64,000 bases of DNA from Candidatus Woesearchaeota archaeon (GTDB lineage Archaea; Nanobdellota; Nanobdellia; Woesearchaeales; JAHWIC01). The position numbers were made by a program, and so were the translations under genes. Shown here in pieces: positions 44,353-52,735 of this stretch; position 1 is the first letter of the stretch; each line of letters starts with the position of its first letter. The stretch is from positions 1-64,000 of the forward strand of contig JAHWIK010000019.1 in assembly GCA_019322485.1 (NCBI GenBank), read 5' to 3'. A model generated the notes under the pieces. That model saw nothing but the letters and a program-made list of their open reading frames with translations, was not told the DNA's origin and ran no database searches.

Positions 44353-45671
44353 TTTTCTTTAAGAACAGTAAGTTTTCCTCCCTTTATCCCGCCACCAAGT
44401 TCTATTGCTTTTCGGTAAGCATCTCCTGCTCCCGCGGTATTTCCTTCAGTAGTTAAAGCAATTGCAAGGCATACCTGGGCATACACTTTATCAGGATTTT
44501 TTTCTGCTTCGTCTTTTAAGGCACTTAATCCTTTCTTAGTGCCTAAGTCTTTGTATAAGGCGGATCTTAACCTCATAATAGCGTATCTATAATGATGGTC
44601 AATCCTTAATGCTTCCTTGAATTGTACTGCTGCTCCTTCAAAGTCTCCGTTATCATATAGGCAATCTCCCAGAAAGACGTGCGAGTATTTTTCGTTAGGT
44701 TTACACTCTACTGCCTTCCTACATTCCTTTAGTCCTTCATCGTGCTTCCCTTGTTTCCACAACAGTCTCCCAAGACTACTATGGGCACGAGAATAGTTAG
44801 GATCAATCCTAATTGCCTCCCTAAATTCTTTTTCTGCTCCTTCTTTGTCTCCTTTAACTGACAAGAGAATCCCAAGGTCAAAGCGGGAATGGCTATAATT
44901 AGGATTGAGTCGGATTGATTCCCTATATGCCTCTATTGCTTTATCATTTATTACGCCGTGGTATATAATCCCCAGGTGGAAGTAAAAATAAAAATCTTTA
45001 TCTTTCCTAGATTCTGTCCATTGTCTTGCTTTTTCCTCAACCCCTTCTCTAGTCTCTTCATCCCCTCCAGGAATAAGTTCCATTGCTTTCTGGTATTCCA
45101 AGATTGAACCAGCATTGTCACCATTTTCTCTTAAGACATTTGCAAGATTAAGATGTATTGTTGGGTTTTCAGAATTAATCTCAAGTGCTTTCCTGAAAGT
45201 TTTTACTGCTAAATCTAGCTGTCTTGCCTTGATATATGTAACTCCTTTGTTGTTAAAAGCAACAGCATTTTTAGGGTCAATCCCTGTTGCCGTTGCATAA
45301 GATTCTATTGCTTCGCCTAATCTACCTCTATCACTCAATACATTCCCCAGGTTGACATAAAGGTCAGCGTCATTATCCCTTAGACTTATTGCTGCTCTAA
45401 GCTGTGTTTCTGCTTCTTCGAGCTCTCCTCTTTCGTATAGAACAACTCCAAGATTATTGCGTGCTGCAACATAGTCAGAATCAAAACCTATTGCTTGTCT
45501 GAACTCTGCTACTGCTTCTTCAAGACTCTTTCTCCTGTAGCAAGCAACACCTTTTTCAAAATGTTCATTAGCTTTTTTTTTGATATCTGGGTCAGAAGCC
45601 TCGCTTGGCTCTATCTTAATCTCCCTTAACATACCTTCAAGATTTTCAAGCTCATCTTCTGGTTTTTTCAT
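44349..45671 (-). CDS. TPR protein with LENLE-type N-terminus (paralogue)
   Basis: 440 residues: LENLEGMLREIK at ~8-19, then TPR units through most of the protein and a tail IKGGKLTVLKEK. Paralogue of the downstream protein; similarity is highest in the N-terminal third and in the last ~50 residues. It follows the Ser/Thr kinase by 1 bp, so the kinase may act on it or dock to it. Confidence 0.85.
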   Translation of the reverse strand: MKKPEDELENLEGMLREIKIEPSEASDPDIKKKANEHFEKGVACYRRKSLEEAVAEFRQAIGFDSDYVAARNNLGVVLYERGELEEAETQLRAAISLRDNDADLYVNLGNVLSDRGRLGEAIESYATATGIDPKNAVAFNNKGVTYIKARQLDLAVKTFRKALEINSENPTIHLNLANVLRENGDNAGSILEYQKAMELIPGGDEETREGVEEKARQWTESRKDKDFYFYFHLGIIYHGVINDKAIEAYRESIRLNPNYSHSRFDLGILLSVKGDKEGAEKEFREAIRIDPNYSRAHSSLGRLLWKQGKHDEGLKECRKAVECKPNEKYSHVFLGDCLYDNGDFEGAAVQFKEALRIDHHYRYAIMRLRSALYKDLGTKKGLSALKDEAEKNPDKVYAQVCLAIALTTEGNTAGAGDAYRKAIELGGGIKGGKLTVLKEK

Positions 45672-45672
45672 T

Positions 45673-47121
45673 TTATTTTTTTAGGTTAGGATCCCCTTGT
45701 GGAAAATTTTCTGCGCAATGCCTTGAATAGGACCCATCTTCTATTTTCTGTTTGGAAAGCCTTTCATCTGCCAGTGGCGGACCCCATGCATGCAGTGTTG
45801 CTCCTAGATTATACCTTAATGATTCTCCTTGGGTATTAAGTTCTCCCTTTATTGCATCTACATAAACATAGTTAATCGGATGCCCCCCCTCATCAAATCT
45901 TCCCTGTTGTCTAAACCTCTGTGACTCAGCAGCTGCTTTCGATAACTCTGTTTTAAGCACCTTAAAGTCTGCTGACATTCTTTCCTCAAAAAGCTTAATT
46001 GCCCTTGCATATCTTTTATCTCCCGTAAAACCATTATCTCTTGCAAGATTTTCCATGGTGTCGTGCAAGGTCCAAAGTTCATCGATATCGTCCAGGCCAG
46101 TAGTGCCATACCATCCTGAGGGTTTGTTTCCTGCAACAGTTGTAAACCTTTTATAGAATCTGCCGAAATCCTCCTCAGCAGCTTTCCTTGCTGCTTCCCT
46201 GTCAATTGTAACCTTAACCCCTCTCAAAGCATCTATATACTCTGCACCAGAATGAAACCTCTGGTTATAGTCTGGGTGCATTCCCCTAACAAGAGCTTCA
46301 ATCAGGCTATTAGGCATACCTCTTTTCTTGCACCATCTTGCTATTCTGTCCTCGCTTTCTTTCTCAGCCAATGACTTAGAAGACTTTGAAATGCCTGCAA
46401 ATGGGTTGGATTTAGCAAAGAATTCACAAGTAGCTACTACCATTGAGTATATGTCAGATTCAGCATAAAACTGCGCAGTGCCGGGATAATATTTTCCCCC
46501 GTCGTCAAATCCTTCAGGCGCCCTATAGGCCATTGTACCCTTTCCTGAAGATGCAGTGCCTGAAAAACCAGCACAGCCAAAATCAGAAAGTTTTACAGCA
46601 CCGCCTGAGCAAATCAGGATATTTGATGGTTTGATATCCCTATGGGCCACTATCCCTCCTTCAGCATCTGGAAAGCTGTGTATGTGGTCAATAGCTGCAG
46701 CAACAGGCTCAAGCCATTTGATTACATCATCCAAAGTAAAATTCTTATCAGGGTCGCCCATCACAGTTGCCAGATCAGATTCAGCAAACTCCATAGCAAG
46801 CACTGACCTGCCTGCAGCTAAATGGTGAGCATAGACAGTGATTATATTTGAATGGGGGTGTTGGCTTAGAAAATCAAATTCCCTTCTAAAATGCTTATCA
46901 AGCTGTATATCATTCTGGTCGTGGCTTATCTTAAGGGCAACAGGCCTGCTATCATGAGCCATATCATAGCCCTTAAACACATGACCATAACTTCCTTTAT
47001 CAATAAAACCATCTTCCTGGTCAACAACATACCTTGGTTTTAGGTCTTCCTTGCTTATAGTTACCTCTCTTAAAGTCGCAGTTGCATTGTGAATCATAGC
47101 GGCGTGTTTTTTGCTTACCAT
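45673..47121 (-). CDS. Ser/Thr protein kinase
   Basis: About 482 residues from the ATG at 47121, which follows a GAGGGGGG ribosome binding site overlapping the upstream stop; a longer frame would begin inside the phosphatase gene. All kinase motifs are canonical: IDKGSYGHVFKGY (Gly loop), VALKISHD (Lys), FRREFDFL (Glu), HRDIKPSNIL, LSDFGCAG, GTMAYRAPE and DIYSMVVATCEFF. After the domain (~310) comes a helical region with no membrane segment, so it is soluble. It is cotranscribed with a PP2C phosphatase and is the only intact Hanks-type kinase of module B. The substrates may be the operon's TPR and propeller proteins. Confidence 0.95.
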   Translation of the reverse strand: MVSKKHAAMIHNATATLREVTISKEDLKPRYVVDQEDGFIDKGSYGHVFKGYDMAHDSRPVALKISHDQNDIQLDKHFRREFDFLSQHPHSNIITVYAHHLAAGRSVLAMEFAESDLATVMGDPDKNFTLDDVIKWLEPVAAAIDHIHSFPDAEGGIVAHRDIKPSNILICSGGAVKLSDFGCAGFSGTASSGKGTMAYRAPEGFDDGGKYYPGTAQFYAESDIYSMVVATCEFFAKSNPFAGISKSSKSLAEKESEDRIARWCKKRGMPNSLIEALVRGMHPDYNQRFHSGAEYIDALRGVKVTIDREAARKAAEEDFGRFYKRFTTVAGNKPSGWYGTTGLDDIDELWTLHDTMENLARDNGFTGDKRYARAIKLFEERMSADFKVLKTELSKAAAESQRFRQQGRFDEGGHPINYVYVDAIKGELNTQGESLRYNLGATLHAWGPPLADERLSKQKIEDGSYSRHCAENFPQGDPNLKK

Positions 47122-47122
47122 A

Positions 47123-47965
47123 TTAACCCCCCTCGCAAACCTGTATAGGTATAACAGTAATAGCATCCTTATAAGCAGCACTTTGAATAAACTCAGAAGG
47201 TTTCATTCCTTTTTTTTCAGAGATATAATCAGCAACCTTATAAGGATGATGTCTGGCAGCATTAACCAGATTAAATGCAGTATCTCTAAAATTAGGTGTG
47301 GTTTGTACAATCTCTCTTATCTCATCCTGGAAAAGGAGTTTATCAAGCCCGTCTGTGGTCATTACAACAATATCACCAGCCTCTAAATCTTGTGGCGGGC
47401 TTAACTGCGGTTTAACCTCTGCGCTTTTGCCAAGATAATCTCCTACAGAATCCTCACCTGTCAAAGCCTTTAGTTTCTCAAGACCCTCATCTCTACCCTC
47501 AACTTCAGTTTCAACAGCTATATTCCTTATGGTGCCTCCTCTAATCAAATAGATACTGCCGTCATTTCCTACTCTGCCAGCATACAAGCGTCCGTTAAGA
47601 AAATAGCAAACCTGGGTGGTTGTACCTGCCCTTTTCTTTTCAGATGTTGGATTACGTTGATGATAGAACCAATCATAATGCTCTGAAAGTGTAAATAAAA
47701 CCTTGTTTCCATGTTCTATTCCATCCTTAATATATTCCGAGATTTGTTCTTCCGGAATTATTCCGTTTTCAAAGTGGACTGCATTTTGCTGTAAAAAATA
47801 ATAGGCTGCTGCCAGCGCATATGTGCTCGCTTCCTGGGACGCAGGATTTAAGCCGACACCATCGCCAGTCAGGAATATTCTCCTCTGTAGATCAACTATT
47901 TTAAAGTCATCATAATGCGATCCTTTTGGAGGATCCCCAGCATGAGTTACCCTAAGTGTTAACAT
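47123..47965 (-). CDS. PP2C-like Ser/Thr protein phosphatase
   Basis: 280 residues. PPM/PP2C motifs are recognisable: YDDFKIVD and FLTGDGVGLN (the first metal-binding Asp pair, D-G-V-G), AGTTTQVCYFLNGRLYAGRVGNDGSIYLIRGG, LEAGDIVVMTTDGLDKLL, and the final DAITVIPIQV (D-x-T). It should remove phosphate from Ser/Thr and probably opposes the adjacent kinase. Length and motif spacing are those of a minimal catalytic domain. The start overlaps the end of the MDH-like gene by 14 bp. Confidence 0.85.
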   Translation of the reverse strand: MLTLRVTHAGDPPKGSHYDDFKIVDLQRRIFLTGDGVGLNPASQEASTYALAAAYYFLQQNAVHFENGIIPEEQISEYIKDGIEHGNKVLFTLSEHYDWFYHQRNPTSEKKRAGTTTQVCYFLNGRLYAGRVGNDGSIYLIRGGTIRNIAVETEVEGRDEGLEKLKALTGEDSVGDYLGKSAEVKPQLSPPQDLEAGDIVVMTTDGLDKLLFQDEIREIVQTTPNFRDTAFNLVNAARHHPYKVADYISEKKGMKPSEFIQSAAYKDAITVIPIQVCEGG

Positions 47966-50480
47966 CTTTCTCCCTCAATAAATAGGTTTTACTAAGATTT
48001 AATGGAGCAGGCTCATATCCAAGAGGAGTTTGGGAAGGATCCCTCCAGTTTATGATATGCACCTTGTCGTCTGTACCGTACAGCATCAAAAGATTATCAA
48101 CCATATTCAAACCCCTGATATTCACTACAGAACCAAAATGTGGCTCGCCCCCTGCAGGGTCTAGCAACACTTCCCCCTGCTTACTAAACAAGCTGCTTAC
48201 ATTCTCAAAGGCCGTAACCTGCGGCCTTGCATCTTCTGTTCTTGCAGTTGCCAATAATATCCTGCCATCGTCAGGAAACTGTAAATCATAAGCCCCTCTA
48301 AAAGAACCATATTCGACAGGCTCTGTTCTTCTGTCTAAATCATAAAAGAATACTGAATCATCATTCATACACCCGCAAGCAAGAATATTATGGCCCTTAT
48401 TAAAAAAATTCACATCAAACAAGGCTTTACCCACAGGCACCTGGTCAAAGATTCTTCTCGGCGTGTCTTTGCGCCAGATAGAAATATCTGTGCCGTACAC
48501 TCCAAAAACATATGCCTCACTCACTATCCTGCCTGCTGCTACGTCTGAGGCGCCTCCTATCCCCCGATAATCCTTAAGATGTTTTCCAGACGCTGACAGC
48601 CTCTTTATTGGTATTGATTTCTTTATTCCGCTAGCTTCATTCGCAAATGATACATATGCCTCATCATTAAACGCACATAAAGAAGAAGGCTCTAGTCCAC
48701 CAAAAGACAGGCGCCCCTTTAATTCATGGGTTCTCCTGTCCCATACAACCAAGCCGTATTCATGCGTCTTTGCCTTGGTTGTTACATGATATAATGCATA
48801 AAGATTATGAGCATCTGCAACAAAATTTGTAAAACCAGAAGAATATGTATCGGGCATTTCACTAAAATCAAAAGCAAAGTATCCTGGCGTCCCAGGTTTA
48901 AAGTCTAACTCAGCAATCTGTTTTACTGAGCCTCTTGCTGCTTTGTCTGAGGCGTAAAGTAATACCTCCAGATTACTTGGGATCGCTACTTTTCCATCAG
49001 ATTGTGTTTCTGCACCAGCTCTCCGCTCTAGTTCTCTTACCCTCGCCTGCCGCTCGGATATAGTCCTTGCTAACGCAGGTATAGAAGGTTCCAGGCTAGG
49101 AGATGCTGTTGCTTGGCTCGCTGCTGAGCTTAAAACTATTGGCCTTGGCTCAGCGTATGTATCAACACTATTAGTCGGCTCTATTCTTTCCCCAACTAAG
49201 CCGTATTCTTCCAACACAGGCCTAACAAGCTCAAAGGCTTTTAGAGTTCCTGCAAACACCTCCTGCATTGCTGATACATAACATTTCCAGGCGTATTTAG
49301 GGTCATTCCAGTCTTTATGCCGTCCAAAAACGCGTCCTGTCATTTCTAATTTGTCTATATCAAGTGCTTCCAGAGCCTCCTTAACAAAAGGACTTTGAGG
49401 TTCTCCGCAAAATCTTCCAATCCAGCCAGTTGGGAATACTGCGTCTAAATCAAAACCCTTCAAACTTTCTGCAGACCCTGAGCTATAAAGGGGGTTGCTT
49501 CCTAACCGCATCAGTATACCTGCTGACACTAAGTCTTCCCCATTTACCCTGGCTCTTAAAAATTCCTCAGTAGCTTCTGCAGCATCTGTTCCAAGACCAT
49601 CCTCCAATAACTCAAGTTTTTCAGGAGCAAAAAATCTAAATTCGTCGCTTGCAATCAAAGCAGCCTTTACTATCCTTTCAGCATCATGCCTATCCTCAAG
49701 AGGAGGAGCCAATTTTCTAGGTAAGATCAATGATGGGTAACTATGGCTTCCTACAACGCACGATTGCACTAGTTTCTGTGGAACAAGGGAAGAGCCATAT
49801 TTTCTCAATCGGTAATACTCAGTATGGTTAAAAGCAACAACATTATCTGTTAATCCTGAATTTGCAGAGAAGATGTAAAGATTGCAATCTGTTTGATTTG
49901 AGAACATCACAATCGTTTTATCTCTGGCTTTATCACCAAGCTCTCTAAATTGTTTTGCCAGGTCCTGGGTAACAAATGCGCTAAGAGGCAAAAACCTTAA
50001 GCATCTATAGTCAACATCAAGCATCCTAAGCTTTTCTGGGTCTAACACCTGGCTTCCTTCTGCATCTGCCTTTATTAGGTCAGCAAAACTATCAATTCCC
50101 TCTACTGGCCCTAAACATGCCTGTGCCAGGCTATGATAAAGCCTGCTTTCTCTACTATCATCCTCTTTGCCTTCATACCTTTGATCAGCCTTTCCTGGCC
50201 CTGCTGCAGCAATAATAATCACATCAGAATTCTCTGCTAAGCTTTCAAGGCTTCTGGATTCTCTAGAACCATCAATTCCATATCTCATCTGTTTTCTTGC
50301 AGTGCGTTTTAGGTTGTCCAAGAACCCAGTAAGCTCAGCTTCTGATTTAAAAGGATCGTATACCCTAAGCATAATCCTTCCCAGCTCTTCAGCCCTAGAA
50401 TGCGCTAGAATATTGGCTATGGATTTACCTTGCCCACCAAAGCCAACTATCCCCAACCTTGTTTCTCCAAAGTCTACCAT
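47952..50480 (-). CDS. LDH/MDH-like Rossmann protein fused to a beta-propeller
   Basis: 842 residues. The N-terminal half resembles lactate/malate dehydrogenases: RLGIVGFGGQGKSIANIL (nucleotide-binding loop), LRVYDPF, SDVIIIAAAGPGKADQ, then RESRLYHSLAQ in the place of the R-x-x-L-x-x-N loop, and VMFSNQTDCNLYIFSANSG where the family has TNPVD. The catalytic His is not clear to me. Residues ~500-842 are WD/propeller-like repeats (HNLYALYHVTTKAK, HNILACGCMNDDSVFFYDLD, NLLMLYGTDDKVHIINW). First gene of the eight-gene operon, driven by the bidirectional site at 50638-50657. It may sense NAD(H) or a keto acid and signal through the propeller. Confidence 0.7.
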   Translation of the reverse strand: MVDFGETRLGIVGFGGQGKSIANILAHSRAEELGRIMLRVYDPFKSEAELTGFLDNLKRTARKQMRYGIDGSRESRSLESLAENSDVIIIAAAGPGKADQRYEGKEDDSRESRLYHSLAQACLGPVEGIDSFADLIKADAEGSQVLDPEKLRMLDVDYRCLRFLPLSAFVTQDLAKQFRELGDKARDKTIVMFSNQTDCNLYIFSANSGLTDNVVAFNHTEYYRLRKYGSSLVPQKLVQSCVVGSHSYPSLILPRKLAPPLEDRHDAERIVKAALIASDEFRFFAPEKLELLEDGLGTDAAEATEEFLRARVNGEDLVSAGILMRLGSNPLYSSGSAESLKGFDLDAVFPTGWIGRFCGEPQSPFVKEALEALDIDKLEMTGRVFGRHKDWNDPKYAWKCYVSAMQEVFAGTLKAFELVRPVLEEYGLVGERIEPTNSVDTYAEPRPIVLSSAASQATASPSLEPSIPALARTISERQARVRELERRAGAETQSDGKVAIPSNLEVLLYASDKAARGSVKQIAELDFKPGTPGYFAFDFSEMPDTYSSGFTNFVADAHNLYALYHVTTKAKTHEYGLVVWDRRTHELKGRLSFGGLEPSSLCAFNDEAYVSFANEASGIKKSIPIKRLSASGKHLKDYRGIGGASDVAAGRIVSEAYVFGVYGTDISIWRKDTPRRIFDQVPVGKALFDVNFFNKGHNILACGCMNDDSVFFYDLDRRTEPVEYGSFRGAYDLQFPDDGRILLATARTEDARPQVTAFENVSSLFSKQGEVLLDPAGGEPHFGSVVNIRGLNMVDNLLMLYGTDDKVHIINWRDPSQTPLGYEPAPLNLSKTYLLREKDVNT

Positions 50481-50623
50481 TATAACGGCCTCTAATAATA
50501 ATCCTAATTCACCCTAACACCCTCTTATTTCGAGTATATTAATAGTACATCATTTATAAGGTTTTTCCTTATCAGTAGTAAAAAATCCTATGTTGTCTCT
50601 TCCACCATAAATAAGCAAGTTTC

Positions 50624-50670
50624 GGATATAAAGGATTGTTGTAGTTACCTAGACAACTAACTTTTATATT
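50624..50670. promoter_or_regulatory. Bidirectional module B operator between two TATA boxes
   Basis: The 20-bp site GTTGTAGTTACCTAGACAAC (50638-50657) has GTTGT/ACAAC arms. To its left is a minus-strand TATA (CCTTTATATCC, 50624-50634), to its right a plus-strand TATA (CTTTTATATT, 50661-50670), each 3 bp away. One bound dimer could control the MDH-propeller operon and a long-leader transcript of the regulator gene at once. Confidence 0.75.
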
Positions 50671-50706
50671 GCCCATTCGACTAATAGGAGATTGGAGTTG
50701 GTTTGA

Positions 50707-50740
50707 TTTGTAGTACAACAGACAACAAGATTTAAAAATA
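50707..50740 (+). promoter_or_regulatory. Operator and promoter of the TrmB gene
   Basis: TTTGTAGTACAACAGACAAC (50707-50726) has the 20-bp site layout with one mismatch in the left arm. The TATA element TTTAAAAATA (50731-50740) follows, and the ATG at 50762 is ~25-30 bp downstream, so the mRNA is probably leaderless. The site position suggests autoregulation. Confidence 0.65.
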
Positions 50741-50761
50741 ATACCATATTAGTGATTTACT

Positions 50762-51490
50762 ATGAAAGAAAAAATCCTGGAAGAGGTGGGGTTGAGTAAA
50801 AACGAAACAAAGGTTTTCTTAACATTACTGGAATTAGGCTCTACCACAGCAGGCAAGGTTGCAGAAAAAAGTGCTGTTCACAGGACAAATGTTTATGATG
50901 CAATAGAAAGATTAATTGAAAAAGGCTTGGTTGCCCATGTTACCAAAGGAAAGACCAAACTGTTTGAAGCAACAGATCCTAAGATATTGATTAATATGCA
51001 AAGGGATAAGGAGAACAAGCTTCAGAGTATAATGCCTCAGCTTCTATTAAGCCAACAGCTGGCTAAAGGCAAGAGTGAAGCCCATATATATGAAGGTATA
51101 ATAGCTGTCAGAAACATTCTAAACCATTTCTTAGAACTAGGGCAAACAAGGTATGCTTATGGTGCTCCAAAGCTTGCCTCAGAGATGATAGGCAAGTATT
51201 TTCTTGAAAATTACCATAGGAGGAGGGTCAAACAAAAGATTGGGCTAGAGATGATATATAACAGTGATGCAAAAGAAAGAATGCATTTGCTTAACAAGAT
51301 GACTCATACTGAATCAAGATATCTTGAACAGCAATATGATTCTCCTGTGACTACTTGTGTATGCGATGGCGAGGTTGTAATGATATTATACCAGAAGAAT
51401 CCTTTAGTAATACAGATAAAAAATGCTGACATAGCACAGGCTTATAAGAGATATTTTGACTTGTTGTGGGCTTTGGCTAAGAAGGATTAA
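50762..51490 (+). CDS. TrmB family transcriptional regulator
   Basis: 242 residues. The N-terminal winged helix-turn-helix is typical of TrmB (EVGLSKNETKVFLTLLELGSTTAGKVAEKS, then HRTNVYDAIERLIEKGLV at ~40-57), followed by a coiled-coil linker and an effector-like domain (AHIYEGIIAVRNIL onward). Known members sense sugars or other ligands and act as repressors or activators by binding palindromes near TATA boxes. It lies between the two large operons of module B and has operator-like sites on both sides of its promoter, so it is the likely regulator of the module. The ligand is unknown. Confidence 0.9.
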   Translation: MKEKILEEVGLSKNETKVFLTLLELGSTTAGKVAEKSAVHRTNVYDAIERLIEKGLVAHVTKGKTKLFEATDPKILINMQRDKENKLQSIMPQLLLSQQLAKGKSEAHIYEGIIAVRNILNHFLELGQTRYAYGAPKLASEMIGKYFLENYHRRRVKQKIGLEMIYNSDAKERMHLLNKMTHTESRYLEQQYDSPVTTCVCDGEVVMILYQKNPLVIQIKNADIAQAYKRYFDLLWALAKKD

Positions 51491-51511
51491 GAAACGCTTT
51501 TTCTTTTTAAT

Positions 51512-52675
51512 TTATTCAAGGATATTATCAACTATTTCAGCAACATGCGGACCTTTAGCTGTAGCAGCAGTCAATCCAGGAGACTCATTTCCTGCCAGAG
51601 TTATTAATCCTGGAAAACCTTTATCACTTTCTTCTCTTACGATAAAATCTGGTTCTCCTTCATCATCTGGTCCTTTAAGTTTTGGCCTTATTCCGGCTTG
51701 ATCCGGGCACAAATCATCATATTCTAAGAAAGGCAAAACCGGCTTTGCTAACTCAAAAAATTCCTGCTGATGTGAAGGATCAACACTATAATCCGCATCT
51801 CTGCCTATATAGAATGCATTAGGTCCTAGTTTTAATCCTGCTATTTCTCCAGTTTCTCTATCTAGCTCTAAAGTCGCATGTACACCAAGGCCATGTGCTT
51901 CTGGTACAGGATAGATTAAGGAGTTTAGCTTTCCTCTATGCCCATTAACCCTAAAGTATTCTCCTTTGCAATAATGTTGCCTATAGCCTGCTGCATCAAC
52001 ATCAATTCCAGCCATCTGCGCAACTTCATCAGCCTTAAGCCCAGCTGCATTTATCAAAACCCTAGTTGTATATTTTTCAATAGATCCACCACCCTCTTTT
52101 ACTGTTATTTCATAACCGCCATTTATTTTGTCAATTCCTATGAGTTCTGTTTCATAAACAACATCACCGCCTTTGCTTTTTGCTTTTTTCAAGAAATACT
52201 CCATTAACCCGTGGGAATCAATAATCCCTGTTAACGGAGACCAAAGAGCAGCAACTGCTCTTACATTTGGTTCTCGCTTTTGCAGCTCTGCTCCAGAAAT
52301 GATTCTCAATTTCTCATCATCTGGTCTGCCCTCATCAACACCATTCTCCCTGCCTCTTTTCAGCCTCTCTTCCAGAACTCCAACCTGGTCTTGACTAGTT
52401 GCAACGATATACTTCCCTATATTCTTGCCATGCACATATCCATTCTTAACTAATTCGTCAAGCAAATCCCTTCCTTCTATACAAAGTCTTGCCTTTAATG
52501 AACCAGGAGTGTAGTGTATTCCAGCATGTTTAACCTCGCTATTCCTGCTGCTTGTCTCCATGCCAAACATACGGTTTTTCTCAATAACATAAACAGCTCT
52601 TCCATCATTAGAAACCTCTGAAGCTACAGCTAGACCATCAACTCCTGCACCTATTATAACAATATCTAGATCCAT
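51512..52675 (-). CDS. FAD-dependent oxidoreductase, L-2-hydroxyglutarate oxidase-like
   Basis: 387 residues. DIVIIGAGVDGLAVASEVS is the FAD-binding Rossmann loop (residues ~4-22), VYVIEKNRMFGMETSSRNSEVKHAGIHY is the characteristic segment of the LhgO/L2HGDH family, and GIRPKLKGP plus ESPGLTAATAKGPHVAEIV close the FAD domain. Relatives oxidise L-2-hydroxyglutarate or similar hydroxy acids; glycerol-3-phosphate-type substrates are an alternative. It has its own module B operator and a leaderless promoter, an unusual metabolic member of the regulon. Confidence 0.85.
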   Translation of the reverse strand: MDLDIVIIGAGVDGLAVASEVSNDGRAVYVIEKNRMFGMETSSRNSEVKHAGIHYTPGSLKARLCIEGRDLLDELVKNGYVHGKNIGKYIVATSQDQVGVLEERLKRGRENGVDEGRPDDEKLRIISGAELQKREPNVRAVAALWSPLTGIIDSHGLMEYFLKKAKSKGGDVVYETELIGIDKINGGYEITVKEGGGSIEKYTTRVLINAAGLKADEVAQMAGIDVDAAGYRQHYCKGEYFRVNGHRGKLNSLIYPVPEAHGLGVHATLELDRETGEIAGLKLGPNAFYIGRDADYSVDPSHQQEFFELAKPVLPFLEYDDLCPDQAGIRPKLKGPDDEGEPDFIVREESDKGFPGLITLAGNESPGLTAATAKGPHVAEIVDNILE

Positions 52676-52698
52676 GTAGGGCAGATGGCCTTTTCACG

Positions 52699-52732
52699 CG
52701 ATTTAAACGTATGTTGTAGCGGTCACCACAAC
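52699..52732 (-). promoter_or_regulatory. Module B operator and promoter of the flavoprotein gene
   Basis: The site GTTGTAGCGGTCACCACAAC (52713-52732) has perfect GTTGT/ACAAC arms. On the minus strand the TATA element ACGTTTAAATCG (52699-52710) follows within 3 bp, and the ATG is about 25-30 bp further, giving a leaderless transcript. Confidence 0.75.
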
Positions 52733-52735
52733 AAT

